NCBI GenBank assembly: GCA_018398765.1
Contig: JAHBMJ010001381.1
Coordinates: 1-27,500, forward strand
Length of the DNA stretch: 27,500 nt
Source of the DNA: Chromera velia
Taxonomy: Eukaryota; Sar; Chromeraceae
Reading direction: 5' to 3'
Each line of letters begins with the position of its first letter. The first letter of the stretch is position 1. This document shows positions 8,201 to 18,285 of the stretch, piece after piece. The notes beneath the pieces are model-generated. The model searched no databases, was not told the origin of the DNA, and worked only from the letters and a program-made list of their open reading frames with translations. The translations under genes were made by a program, and so were the position numbers.

Positions 8201-8649
8201 CCAGACAGACATTCCCGCATCGACTGCATGGCTGTACAAAGAACAAGAGGTCATGCGGCAAAAACGCGAAGACAGACCTCTCAAGTTCCCTTCGTCAGCT
8301 CCCGCTTTGCCCGCTCTGCTCTGGATCTTCGCACCTGAAAAGAGAAGAGATCGAAGGAGACTTCATACCTGCACGGCTCGACGCTAGATGCGCCCGGATG
8401 TTGGAAACTGTATCGAGACTCTCTCGTCCACACAACAGCGTGTACAGCACCACAATTACCGTCCCTCGGCTCTGACTGCAGCCCACGCGACACACATGCA
8501 TTCTTCAGCCGGAAGGGAGTACACACACCAGAAGAAGCCAAGCCGGAGGACCGACCCACCTGTGCAAACACCGCCTCGCTGGGAGGCGGGGTCCCCGTTC
8601 CCGTGGAGCGGTGTCGCCTCCCAAGCGCTCCGACGGCCCATCATGGCCC
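3841..8649 (-). CDS. Multi-exon gene: membrane helix, coiled coil, P-loop NTPase, PD-(D/E)XK-like nuclease (Crinkler/RHS type)
   Basis: Overall envelope of a minus-strand gene read from about 8649 down to 3841; the parts are listed separately. Exon joins 7798-7739, 7707-7629, 7518-7451, 7363-7291 and 7095-onwards keep one frame across four GT-AG introns. The next coding block, a coiled coil ending at a GTCAGT donor at 6419, follows with too little room for a separate promoter. The NTPase then follows after an 880-base repeat-filled intron. The last part is known family architecture: NTPase plus restriction-like nuclease, as in Crinkler (CRN) effectors and trypanosome RHS proteins, a class thought to derive from mobile-element conflict systems. 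The start codon is unresolved, and one frame break (around 5160-5200) means the locus may be a pseudogene. It could also be two genes, split at 6725. Confidence 0.6.
5154..5539 (-). CDS. Exon with Walker A (P-loop) and NLS-like motif of the NTPase-nuclease gene
   Basis: A likely 3' splice site (GTGTGCATGCAG, read on the minus strand) at 5541-5540 opens the exon at 5539. It begins with a basic LAKRRRLD stretch that could be a nuclear localisation signal, then FVPTEWLLQAYEDI, a segment typical of the region before the P-loop in this family. The Walker A motif RFSRGGKTR lies at about 5321-5295, followed by ALKELARKFESAIFVSFNG. The frame then runs through an acidic EEKEEVKG stretch and stops at 5154, just after overlapping the frame that carries Walker B. 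No intron fits between them without deleting conserved sequence, so a one-base-type frameshift is the simplest reading. The exon start could instead be further upstream (frame open to 5669). Confidence 0.7.
5753..5880. repeat. 44-bp exact direct repeat with A-rich spacer
   Basis: The 44-base unit beginning CGCATGCACGCTGCCTGACG and ending CCGCACAGCC occurs at 5753-5796 and again, without change, at 5837-5880. The 40-base spacer is A-rich with AAAAATACAG repeats (about 5805-5835). The same A-rich TACAG pattern recurs at about 6299-6347. Confidence 0.9.
5914..6347. repeat. Cluster of diverged direct repeats in the intron
   Basis: Three related pairs are seen. A block starting ATGGAGAAGTCGAATGTATC at 5914 matches ATGGAGATCTCGAATGTATG at 6097 over about 32 bases. 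ACACACGAAGATCCAATCCA at 6179 matches ACACACGAAGATCCAGTCCG at 6258 over about 31 bases. CACTTCAATCT occurs near 6036 and again near 6080. A-rich AATACAGAAAA repeats close the cluster at about 6299-6347. Confidence 0.75.
6420..6725 (-). CDS. Coiled-coil exon of the NTPase-nuclease gene
   Basis: The segment is strongly charged and heptad-like: VEREIEEVKGEIQKVEKNL, then after a His/Asp-rich linker KKQLRDELKQLRKKEKQLRDLL. Paired coiled coils of this E/K-V and L-R-K-E type commonly precede the NTPase in Crinkler-like proteins. The exon ends at 6420 with a good donor (TCCG|GTCAGT); reading on would hit a stop six bases later. The upstream limit is uncertain. The frame is open to about 6815, with an in-frame ATG at 6725 that would make a plausible start if this is a separate gene. 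Alternatively an acceptor (CAAGCC or GTGCACAG) joins it to the membrane-helix exon. Confidence 0.6.
6800..7095 (-). CDS. Exon with a strongly hydrophobic helix
   Basis: The acceptor (GCGTGGTGCAG, minus strand) at 7097-7096 opens the exon at 7095, in phase with the exon ending at 7291. The translation shows a basic/polar lead (KKTKNRLAHAY, then TVDQRG) followed by TRLALFLVLCVLLRSVGGFLY, a good membrane span or signal anchor, then a Pro-rich stretch and a Ser/Gly-rich tail. If translation began in this exon the segment would read as a signal peptide with a following Phe, like bipartite plastid-targeting leaders of chromalveolates. The in-phase upstream exons argue for an internal span. The 3' limit of the exon is not resolved: the frame continues to a stop at 6722, and a splice to the coiled-coil frame must occur before that. 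Confidence 0.5.
7291..7798 (-). CDS. Four small exons of the minus-strand gene (7798-7739, 7707-7629, 7518-7451, 7363-7291)
   Basis: Each exon is bounded by clear GT-AG sites: donors GTGAGT at 7738 and 7450, GTATCG at 7628 and GTCGGT at 7290; acceptors CCCCTCTGTAG, TTTTCCTGCAG, CTGCTTGCAG and CTCTGTGCAG. The lengths (60, 79, 68, 73) keep one open frame through all joins and into the exon at 7095. The intron 7738-7708 is only 31 bases. The first exon encodes a hydrophobic LRLFSFFLAVS; the second and third give MAVLEVAVLAEG and LEQLLGGRDG. I do not recognise a domain. Confidence 0.55.
8012..8649 (-). CDS. Putative 5' exons of the minus-strand gene (8649-8560, 8475-8369, 8334-8278, 8231-?, 8104-8012)
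   Basis: Splice-site pairs define small exons: acceptors CTCTGCAG (8651-8650), GGGCTGCAG (8477-8476), CTTTTCAG (8336-8335), TTTGTACAG (8233-8232) and CTCGCTCAG (8106-8105), with donors GTGGGT, GTATGA, GTCTGT and GTCCGT. Introns 8368-8335 (34 bases) and 8277-8232 (46 bases) are very short. The frame through 8475-8369 and 8334-8278 is open across the 34-base intron and includes a hydrophobic TVIVVLYTLLCG stretch. Exons beyond 8231 are less sure, and links to the exons from 7798 on are not proven. No domain is recognised and no start codon is fixed; a tandem ATG at about 8644 is in a frame that does not continue. Confidence 0.35.
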
Positions 8650-9052
8650 CTGCAGAGACAACGTACTTTCAAGCGGGGACTTTCATTGAGCCTGCAAGCA
8701 AATTCAAGTTGAAGACTTTATATATATAGTTGTTCGAAACGATGAGGGCACGCAGCACTTCCTCTGGTTCTTCTCTTGCATTGACAGTCCTTTGATCACA
8801 CGCCCAAACACTTCATGAATGCTGTATTGGGGGATACAACCGATTATCTGTTCAGTCTCTTCGGTACATACCGATACATGTGTCGATCATTGTCCCTTGC
8901 AGTTGTTCTGCGAAGTCTCCCCACTTCAGGTCTGCCTCATTAGAGCAGAGGTGACCGTTTTTGTTGTTCACCGATGGATCTGCCCGTATTTTGTGCTCTT
9001 ATGCCCGAATGGGGACAGATGGCATTTGAGTTCCAAGCTTCCTCAGGAACGG
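8650..9052. promoter_or_regulatory. Divergent intergenic/promoter region between the two large genes
   Basis: The region separates the first recognisable minus-strand exon from the first plus-strand reading frame. A TATATATA run at 8721-8728 lies about 20 bases before an ATG at 8742. That ATG opens a 15-codon stretch (MRARSTSSGSSLALT) followed by a possible GT donor, so it could be the first exon of the plus-strand gene; I could not join it in frame. Another in-frame ATG is at 8819. The region is AT-richer than the flanking exons. Confidence 0.35.
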
Positions 9053-9653
9053 ATGCATGTATATATACAACATGTCGTCAATCTTCTTTTCCCATGTCAA
9101 TTGCTTATTTATTCGCTTGCCTTTACAGTGATAGGTCCAGTCGTTGTTGATGGAACAGCAGTCGGTGGCACTCTGGAAGAATTGACGCACGCGGCGAGCG
9201 CTGTGCCGCGGAAGGGAGGAGGGGGTCACGCAACCGGAAGAGAGAACTTGAAGGCAGCTGCAGGGACTCAGCGCAGACGGCTGTGGGACGCGACCACCGT
9301 TCTGTCTTCCTCGTACCTGACGGGGTCGAACGGTTTTTATGTTGCCGGAGTGACGTCACAAGGAAACCTGGGGGGAGCCTCGGGGATTACCACGGTCGGA
9401 GATGTGAACAATGACGGTGTGGACGATTTTATTCTGGGGGAAGGCGGGGCGGGGAATGCGTATGTGATTTTTGGACGAGATTGGAAGTCTTCGAGCTTCC
9501 CTGCCGAGATTGACTTGAGCACTCTGGATGGCACAAATGGGTTCAAGATCATTGGGAGTACGAGCACCCTGTTTGCATGGACTTTTGGCACAGGGGGTGG
9601 GGACTTCAACAACGATGGCATTGCAGACATCATCATCGGAGCTGCTGAAGAAA
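9053..9653 (+). CDS. Exon 1 (as modelled): N-terminus and FG-GAP blades 1-2
   Basis: After a hydrophobic leader and a basic linker ending QRRRLWD come two FG-GAP repeats. The first has GDVNNDGVDDFILGEGG with YVIFG; the second has LDGTNGFKI and GGDFNNDGIADIIIGAA. Both carry the DxNxDGxxD calcium loop. The exon ends in phase 1 at GAAGAAA|GTGAGT. It is the only exon that holds two blades. Confidence 0.8.
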
Positions 9654-9978
9654 GTGAGTTGGTGTTGGTGTGTCTGTCCGGAAGATCATCGACAAGCGAA
9701 AGGCCCTTCAACATTCGCATCCATTCATTCATTCATTCATTCATTCATTTGTGTGTCCACGCAAACGGCAGTGTTCCGGACACCTTCTTCGAACAACTTC
9801 CTGCGGTTTAGCATTCAAGCAAAGAAGTAAAGCCGCAGTGTCGTTTGATGGATCCCCGAGAGCTTATCCCACAAATGATGCAGAGAGAAAAGAGTTGCCA
9901 GGATCTGGGGAGGTTGGCATGCAGGTTTTTCTGTCTTCGCTTTTTTTTTGCGTACATGCTTTTCTGTGTATCCATCGA

Positions 9979-10012
<34 letters not shown>

Positions 10013-13000
10013 GTCTGTTGAAAAGAAGCAAGAAAAAAAAGTCATTTCGTTTGCCTGTCTGTTTTTGCTATGCCTATCTTCTGTCTCAGCCGTATTCCCT
10101 GAATTCCTGCCTGAGGAGGATCGAGATCTTCTCCTTAATCGGTGCAAAGCTCTTTCCGATGTTCCCAATACCCTCAAAAGTATCCAATAGATGCCCAAAA
10201 GGACAAAAATTAAGTGAACAAAGACATACGTAAGTCGGATGGCTGTTTCTGTGTCCATCTGCCGATCCCGAGCTCAAACTCTAATTTGCATCTAGGCCGA
10301 AAACCTGTGTGTATACCCATCTTCTGAGTGAACATGTACACGAGTTCACTTGCAAAGATACATACACCTCTTGAGTGTTTGACGCGTCTGCTGTCTCCAC
10401 AACCCCGCAGATGTTTCCGGGGCTACCGGTTCCAACAACGGTAAAATCTACTTGATCTTTGGCAAGGCTTCGTGGTCGGCGACTGTCACTGCTTCCGCGT
10501 TGAGCGGGTCAGACGGGGTAATCTTTAACGGAGTCGGGGACGGGTCGCGACTTGGATTCGGAGTCGGCAACGCTGGAGACGTGAATGGAGATGGGATCGA
10601 CGATATTACTTTCACGGCCTATCGAACAAGTCTGTATCTTTTTGTCTGAGTCGTCCTCCAGCTGTTGTTGTTCATCTCTGTCTGTTTCTCTGTGCTTGTG
10701 TCCGTCTCTGTGTGTCTTTGTCTGTCTCGATCTGTCCCCGTCCATCGCCCATGTAGCAATGTATTTTTCCTCTCTCTGTGCGCGCCTGCATCTGAGAAAT
10801 CTTCTGCTCACGGAGGCACAAATTTTTACAGGTGGATCTGTTTGTGTGTGTTCTTGGTTTGCACGTGACTTTTTTGCATCGACCTGTTGAATGCAGATCA
10901 AGGCGGCACCGATAGCGGCGCGGTGTTTGTCTACTTCGGCAAGAGCTCCGGGTGGACGTCTCCGATAACGGTGACAGGGAGCATCATGGACGGAGTCGTG
11001 GGGTTCCGTATCAACGGGGAGGCGGGGGACCAGCTGGGTGTGGAGATGGCGGGGAACGTTGACATCAACAACGACGGGATCAAAGACATTATCTTTTCCG
11101 GATGGATAGCCGGTAGGTAGGTCAGTCAGTAAAGTAATTAAGTAAGGCAGGCGTGCAGGGACCAAGTGAGGAATTCAGTGAATGAATGAATGAGTGAGTG
11201 AGTGAATGAGTGAAGGACGGAAGTAGTCTGTGGGTGAAGAGTGAGCAGGGAAGGAAAAGGCAAATGAGAGAGGGTGCGTGGGTGCGGGTGTGGGTGAACG
11301 AGTGAATGAGTGTGCTGGAGAGTGTGCTAGAGAGTAACTAAAAAGGAGTGGGGAGGGAGAGAGGGAGTTGACGAGACTGGCTAAGTGAGTTAGGGATTGA
11401 GCCAGTGAAAAACTGCGTCGAACTTTCAGATAAGCAAAATACAGCCCCAATCTTTTTCTGGATTGCCACGTGCTTGCATTCTTCAATAGTATTATCGGAA
11501 AAGGTGAAGTACATTACGTCTTTCCGAGAGACTTCTCCGCATGCATGTCTAAGCAGAAAGACGCTGGGCAGCTTCTGAAAGTTTCTTGCATGCCGAAAGA
11601 CATACAAAATAAAAAAGGTTTTTTGAAAAGCGCGGTCGGCTCTTGCTTCGTACATTGTCTCCAAGCGCTGGACGCTTCAGAAGCGGAAATTGACCGATGG
11701 CGATGGAGTAAGAGGAACATGCCCATGAGGATGTGCGTGTGTGTACGTATTTCCGTGTGGACATGCATTGTGTTTTTGCAGATCCTGTGAGCAGCAATGA
11801 AGGAAGGGTGCACGTGTTCTACGGCAAGTCTTCCTCCACCTTCAGCGGGACCTACTCCGTGACAGACATTGACGGCACGAACGGGTTCACAGTCAACGGA
11901 GTGGTAACAGAAGGACGGCTTGGCTCTGTCGTTGCGGGCCTGGGAGACGTCAACGGAGACGGAATCGACGATTGGATTGCTGGCGCTTATCTCTCCAGTG
12001 AGTGGGCCGGACTTTCTTTTTTGTTTGTCATGCAGAGAATTTCCCTCCTCTTTTCTCAGGCTACTTCTCATCAGCTCTCTTCTCTCTGTGTGTGCGCTGG
12101 CTTTCGTGTTGTACTTGCAGCACCTGAAAGCCTCTCGTCTGCCGGGGAGGCCGTTGTAATTTTTGGAAGTTCTGACTTTTCTGCTCTAGATGCGGCGGAC
12201 GGAAGCACCGACGGCAAGTGGAAGGTCGACGCTTTGGATGGCAGCAACGGGTTCCGTTTTTATGGAACAGCAGCCAACGACAACGCCGGGGTGGACGTTC
12301 AGGGACCTGGAGACGTCAACGGAGACGGCGTGAATGATATTCTGATCTCCTCTGTTGCCGGTGAGTCATCCAAGTGGTGGTCCTTCCACCGCTGAGAGAG
12401 AGTCTTGTTCGATCGGTACGATTGATTGTCTGTGCGAAATTCAGCGAAATCTGCAGCTGGCGTAATCTTTAGGCAGCCGTGCTGAGAGTTCTGGGGCTCT
12501 GCTTCTTTCTGCAACTGGAGGGCCTGAATCAAAGGCTGAAGCTCACTTTATTTCTCGCCCTCTTCACAAAATCGGGAGATAGAAGAAAGCTGCTCGTAGC
12601 GATATGATGCTCTTTCATTCTCCTGCAGACCCCAACGGCCTGTCAAACGCGGGCGAGGCCTACCTGGTGTTTGGGAGAAAAGTCTCGACAGCGGGAAACT
12701 TCGCGTCCGTCCTCAGACCCTCCGACCTGGACGGCACCAACGGAATCATCTTCCAGGGTTCCGCTGCCGGAGATCAGTCCCAGAATCTTGGAAGGGCCGG
12801 GGACATCAATAAAGATGGTAAGGGAGCGCGCTGTTTGGATGCCTGTACGACGATTTTTTTTTTAAAGGGCAGAGAGGCGAGACAAGGGCTGCGTCGGCTG
12901 CATCGACGTTTGATGTTACTCTCCCTGTGTCTAGTGCACAGATTTTTTTCTAGTCGTGCAACATGCCTTTGCCATTTCATGAGGGATTTCGATTTCAACT

Positions 13001-13201
13001 TTCCTCCTCTTCCTGCAAGGAACCAAATCAAAAGCACCTTCTTGATCGTGCACTCTTATCCCATGAATCGCTTCTGAGCGTCCACTCGTCCTGGGGCGAA
13101 GAAGCAGAGTTCAAAAAATCATCTCCCCGCTATTGCTCCTTCTGCTTCGACTTTACTTTCAGGAGTCAATGACTTCATTGTCGGAGCGCACAAAGCATGT
13201 G

Positions 13202-13233
<32 letters not shown>

Positions 13234-14301
13234 CGCTGTGCATATATGCATGTGTGCTGTGTGTTGTTGCGTCTAGCTCATTCACAAAGGGTGGCTGTCT
13301 CACTTTGATGACGTTTCTGGTAAAACCACAAAGCTTTCACGTTGCCCCGTCTTTTCTGTGTCTGGGAGTGTTCCGGGATCTGAGAAGGAAGGCAGCGTTG
13401 CAATCCAACAAAGCAGGTGAGTGGTGTCGCAGCAACTGTGCTCCGCAAAAACACGATAAAGCAGGCATGTCCCCCCCCTTCTTCCTTTCTCTTCATCTTG
13501 CAGCCCCAAATTCTCTTTCCACCGCCGGAGAGGTGTACGTACTCTTCGGAAGTCCGTCAGTCAGCCCCATCAGCACGCTGTGATCAATTTAGGGTCTCCG
13601 TGTAGTCTCTGTCTGTGAGTGAAGGAAGGTTTAGATTACACCATCGAATCACTCGAGAAATCAAGTCACTTGCAAAACACACAAGCATATTCCCGCACTC
13701 TTGCCTGCTGAGAGCTGTCAAAAACTGGAGCGATTCAAGTGCATCCGAGGGGACACCTAACTTAATTCCCCCCCATGCACCCACCCTAGCTTGTGCTTGC
13801 TCCCTTAATTGCATGCAGAGGCCGATGAGTGCACTTTGGGAACCCATAACTGTCACGCGACACATGCAACATGCACCGACACGGTGAACAGCTTCTCTTG
13901 CACATGCAACTCGGGGTACTCAGGAACGGGAGTTGCTTGCTCGATTTCTTCAAGTCAGTCAGTGAGCGAGTGAGTGAGTGAGGAAGGCACAGAGTGAAGG
14001 AGGGAGTCACCAACTGGCGATTTGCTTCTAGCAGTCTGTGATCATCTCATCTTAAGCTTTACTCACTTGCTTCTCTTAGAATTGATGAAAAACCTTCATT
14101 CTGTGGCCAATTCCTACAATGTACTGTCCATTCGGTCTTCTTTGTTCTCAAAGGATTCAATTCTTCTACCTGTGACTTGGGCTTTCTCTGATTGTTTCGA
14201 CGGTCTGCTGTAGTCAGTCAGTGGGTCCGCTCGTACACTTTGCGAGAGAAGCGTCAGAGGGTCTTTTGACTGATTTGTTCTTTCGTCTGTAGAAGTCTCT
14301 C

Positions 14302-14333
<32 letters not shown>

Positions 14334-17300
14334 TTGTCTGTGGGAGAAGAAGAAACATATAGTCTTTCTGTCTGCAAGAAGAAACATATAGTCTGTCTGT
14401 CTCCATGTGCAGCCTCAACGGTGTGCACTGGGGAAAGTGGCTGTCTTGAGGAGTGGACCTGTGCCAGTTATGGAGACTGTGAGAGACTCATTTCGGAAAC
14501 TGATGGGATTTGCCAATGCGTTGGTAAGTCTGAATGACCTCACTGGATGCATGTCCTCTCGATCGATCGATGGGCTTTGTGAAGGAAGCTGCTCAGGCGT
14601 TGACACATCACAGAGTGCATGGGTAAACTTGTGGCGACCCAATTTGCTTATCATCTGTCCCATTTTACCATTCGCTTGCCCCTCAGGTGTTTTATTCTTT
14701 GCTTCAACCTCCGTGCTTGAATGACCATGTTTTTCTTTCTGCCCTTCTTTCTCGCGCTGATCTCTTCCCTGAATCCGCTTGCGCAGACGTCGACGAGTGT
14801 GCCCTGGGGACCCACGTGTGTCCCTCCATCGCAACCTGCAAGAATACACCGGGAGCCTATGAGTGCGAACTGCCAGAGACAGTTGAGACGTCGACGCTCG
14901 AGGCGGACTCGGGGGAGGATGAGGGGGCAGCGGGGACCGTCCTCCTTCTGAACGTCCGTCAGTCTTCTTCTATCTTCTCCTTTTTTTGTTGTGTCCAGGT
15001 TGGCTGCGTGCTTCCGCGGCCAAGACAGATATCCTGACCCCCCCTTGCTCTCCTTCTGTCTGTTTCTGTCTGCAGTCACTGAAGTCATTTGTTGAGACCA
15101 CCACGGGCACCGGCACAGGGTCGGACGGCTCCACTCCCGCATCCTCCACATCAGAGTCCCTTGCAAGCACCAAGGCAGTTGCGGACAAGATCAGCAGCAC
15201 GATCTCGAACATTCAGAGCAGTGGACGGACGCTGACAAGTGAGGAGACAGAAAGCTTCACCACCGTGCTGGCAACTACAAGCAAGGGTCTGGATTCGCTT
15301 CTTTCGGGGACAGACAGCAGCTCTCTCAGCCAAAACCAGAAAGACTCGCAAACATCCGAAATTACAAACTCTGTGACCGCGGTCGGTGATCATGTTTGTT
15401 CGATCGTTTTTGCCGTACATTGAAACGATAGATGTTCCGATCGCAAATTACGAATGACGGGTGCTGGCAGACTGTCGGCGCTCGAACAACTCTTTCAGCT
15501 CTCGTTTTATCCAGTCAAAAAGTCTTTTTCTACCGTTCCCTTAATATTGGTTTTGGTGCCGTTACCATGTCATTCCGTCCTCCCATCTGGCCAGCCCCCC
15601 CCCTCTCTGTGTGCAGCTTGCGTTCTTTATCTCTTTCCGTCTGTCCCTTTTCTCTTCTGTGTGTGTGCAGCTTGCCTCCTCTCTCTCTGCCGTCGTCTCC
15701 CGGTCTTCCTCTGTGCCCAAGTCCCGATCGGGAAAGTCTCTGGTCGGTTCCCAGCTTCCAGTGCTGTCCTCCCTCGAGAAGACGCTGCAGTCCGCCTCCG
15801 CAGACGCGGGAGTGACGGCGGGAGGAGACGCCTCGGGGGCCAACGGCACTGCTCTGGCATCGAGAAGGAAGGAGTTGCAGAGTGCGACAGACAGCGTGAT
15901 CAAGACAGCGACCGCATCAATCGGTCAGTGGGCAGACAGAGACTAACTGACCGATTGTATCAGTGAGGGTAAGGGGGGCTGTGCTGGAAGAGGGTAAGAG
16001 TGTCTTGAAAACCTGTCGTGCCTTCAGATCGCCTGCCGCAGGCATGGAATAGCCAAGTCACGCTCATGTGTCTGGCTGTATCTTCTTGCACGGGCAGCTT
16101 CGTACACTAATTCACAGCACCCTTTGCTTCACATAACCTCCTGTTGTTTGTTCAAGTGGCCCGATTTTTTCTTGCTCTTGCAGCTCCGCTTGTTTTGCGT
16201 CAAGCCACTTCGAGTGGCTCCTCAGTGATGTCCACGGATTCGTTCTCCGTCGCGGCGACGGCTCTTCCGAGTCCTACTGCGGTTGCGGACGCGCGGTCTC
16301 TGAGTGCGGAGGTGGGACCTCTGTCTATCTCTTTGAAGTCGTTCTCAGATGCTACCGCAGAGAGGTTGAGGGCCCTCGCAGGAACTTGCGGGGACTCTGA
16401 CCAGGCTTTCCTCGGTCTGGCTGTGGTCACGTGGGGAAGCGATGTGAGGAACTACGTGGGAGGGACAGCGAAGTTTGGGGCCTCTCAGTCTGTACGCCTT
16501 ATGTGGTGCGGGGAGGACGTGGGCGCTCGGGTGTTTGGGTCCGACCAAATGTCCGTGACTGTCGGGGGGCTCCAGGGAGCGGGGGGGGACGGGAGCGGTA
16601 ATCGTCGTCGTCGTCGTTTGAGTTCTTCTGTGGAAGAGGAGGGAGGCTGCTCGTCTTTTGATGGCGAGAACGATCAGTGGAGCTCTCTTTGCAAGAGCGT
16701 AGCGGGGGGTGGGTGTGAGTGTGAGGGTGCGGGTGCAGGGCTGATGGAGACGGAGTTTGGAGAGGCGATTGGAGATGTGGCGAGCATCTTGGCTGGAGCA
16801 GATCTGTCGGTGCTCTGGCAGTTCGACAGGGCAAGAGAGGGGGCGACGATTGACAATGCGCTGCTGTGGGTGGTCGGTGCTCTTCTGGGAGGTTTCCTTC
16901 TTCACATACTCATGTAGGTCTGCACGTTTGGCGTCGCTTAATTGCATTGTTTTTGATCCATACAATCACCATGATGCCTCTTGACATAACCCTTATCCTT
17001 TTCTGATTTTTTCTTCGCGTTGCTTGTCTGATTTCTTCTTCGCGTTGCTCCCCGTTGACATGCTCCTCTCTGTCCTCCCACTCCCTCCTTTCGATCGATC
17101 CCCTTTGCAGAGCCATCTGGCGAGACCGATGCTCCCCCCGGACCTCTATGTCGGTCGTCGAGGCCGCGTGTCTGAACACGAAGGCAGTTCTTGCAGCTGC
17201 GTGGGAGAACCGCCATCAGATGAACATGTGCTCCTTCGAGTTTGTCTCCGAACAAATCGAGAAGATGGTCACCGAAGGAGACACGGGACTCCGCGACCGC

Positions 17301-18139
17301 TATCAGCACCCCTTCTCCAGCGACTGTGCCTACCCTCTCAACACCCCCCCCCAGACGGCAGAAGCAGAAGAAGCAGAAAGCAACGACGCAGCTGTGTCAG
17401 GGGAGTTGGGAGATTCCCTAGACCTCCAGGCGCTCTCCTTCCGGCAGACAGACCTAGTGGCCCTTCTCACTGCAGACGCGCAGAAGGTCCTCGCTCAGGG
17501 GGTCAGGGGCACCCGGAATTTGGAGAGGGGGCAAGAGGCAGTCGTCATCACTCCTGAAGTCGCCCTTATTGAGGACAGAAATCACTCATGTGATTCCACT
17601 AGAAAAGGGAATGTCCCCCTTCGTCCTCCCCTTCATGCGCCCCTGTGGGACCCCCGACCGCCTCCCGTTCTTCCTTTCAGCCTCCGTCTGTCTCTCTCTG
17701 CACGCTGGCGCCGAGATTTGATTGTCGAACCGTTTGGCGATGCAGACTGGCAACTCCTCTCTGCTGCCCGTTTCCTGATTTGTTCGGGGCACTTCAAACG
17801 ACGCTTAGAGTTCCTTGCAGAGAGACAGGCGAGTCGGTACAGAATGCTTGAAACCCTAGTCAGATCATGGCTGGTGAGAAAAGGACTGCGGAAGTCCGAC
17901 AGCTTTCTTCCGTCCGAAAAGAGAAAGGGACAGACAGCTCCAAACATGACATTTTGTGCCAATCTTCGGGGATTTCTTCTTCCTTGGCCCGCAGCCTGCC
18001 CTCCCATCGGCAGCGGGGAGTTGTATCAGACTCAGATTGTGTCCGCAGATGGGCAAAGTTACGTCCAGAAGACAAAAGATTTGACGGTCCTGTTGACCAT
18101 CGGATCCTCTTTCCTTCAGGTGTGTCCCTCCGTGTTCCT

Positions 18140-18175
<36 letters not shown>

Positions 18176-18236
18176 GTCTTTCTGTCTTTCTGTCTGTCTA
18201 TCTGTCTATCTGTCTATCTGTCTATCTATCTATCTA

Positions 18237-18285
<49 letters not shown>

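Noticed and set aside
7138..8475. Plus-strand Arg/Gln/Lys/Glu-rich frames of 170-260 codons
   Set aside because: The same interval has phase-consistent splice sites on the minus strand. The plus-strand frames are complements of its pyrimidine tracts and exons.
8819..9052. N-terminal extension of the receptor from ATG 8819
   Set aside because: The frame is open, but the segment lacks a signal-peptide pattern, is AT-rich, and contains intron-like pyrimidine tracts and CAG sites. It is kept only as an alternative start.
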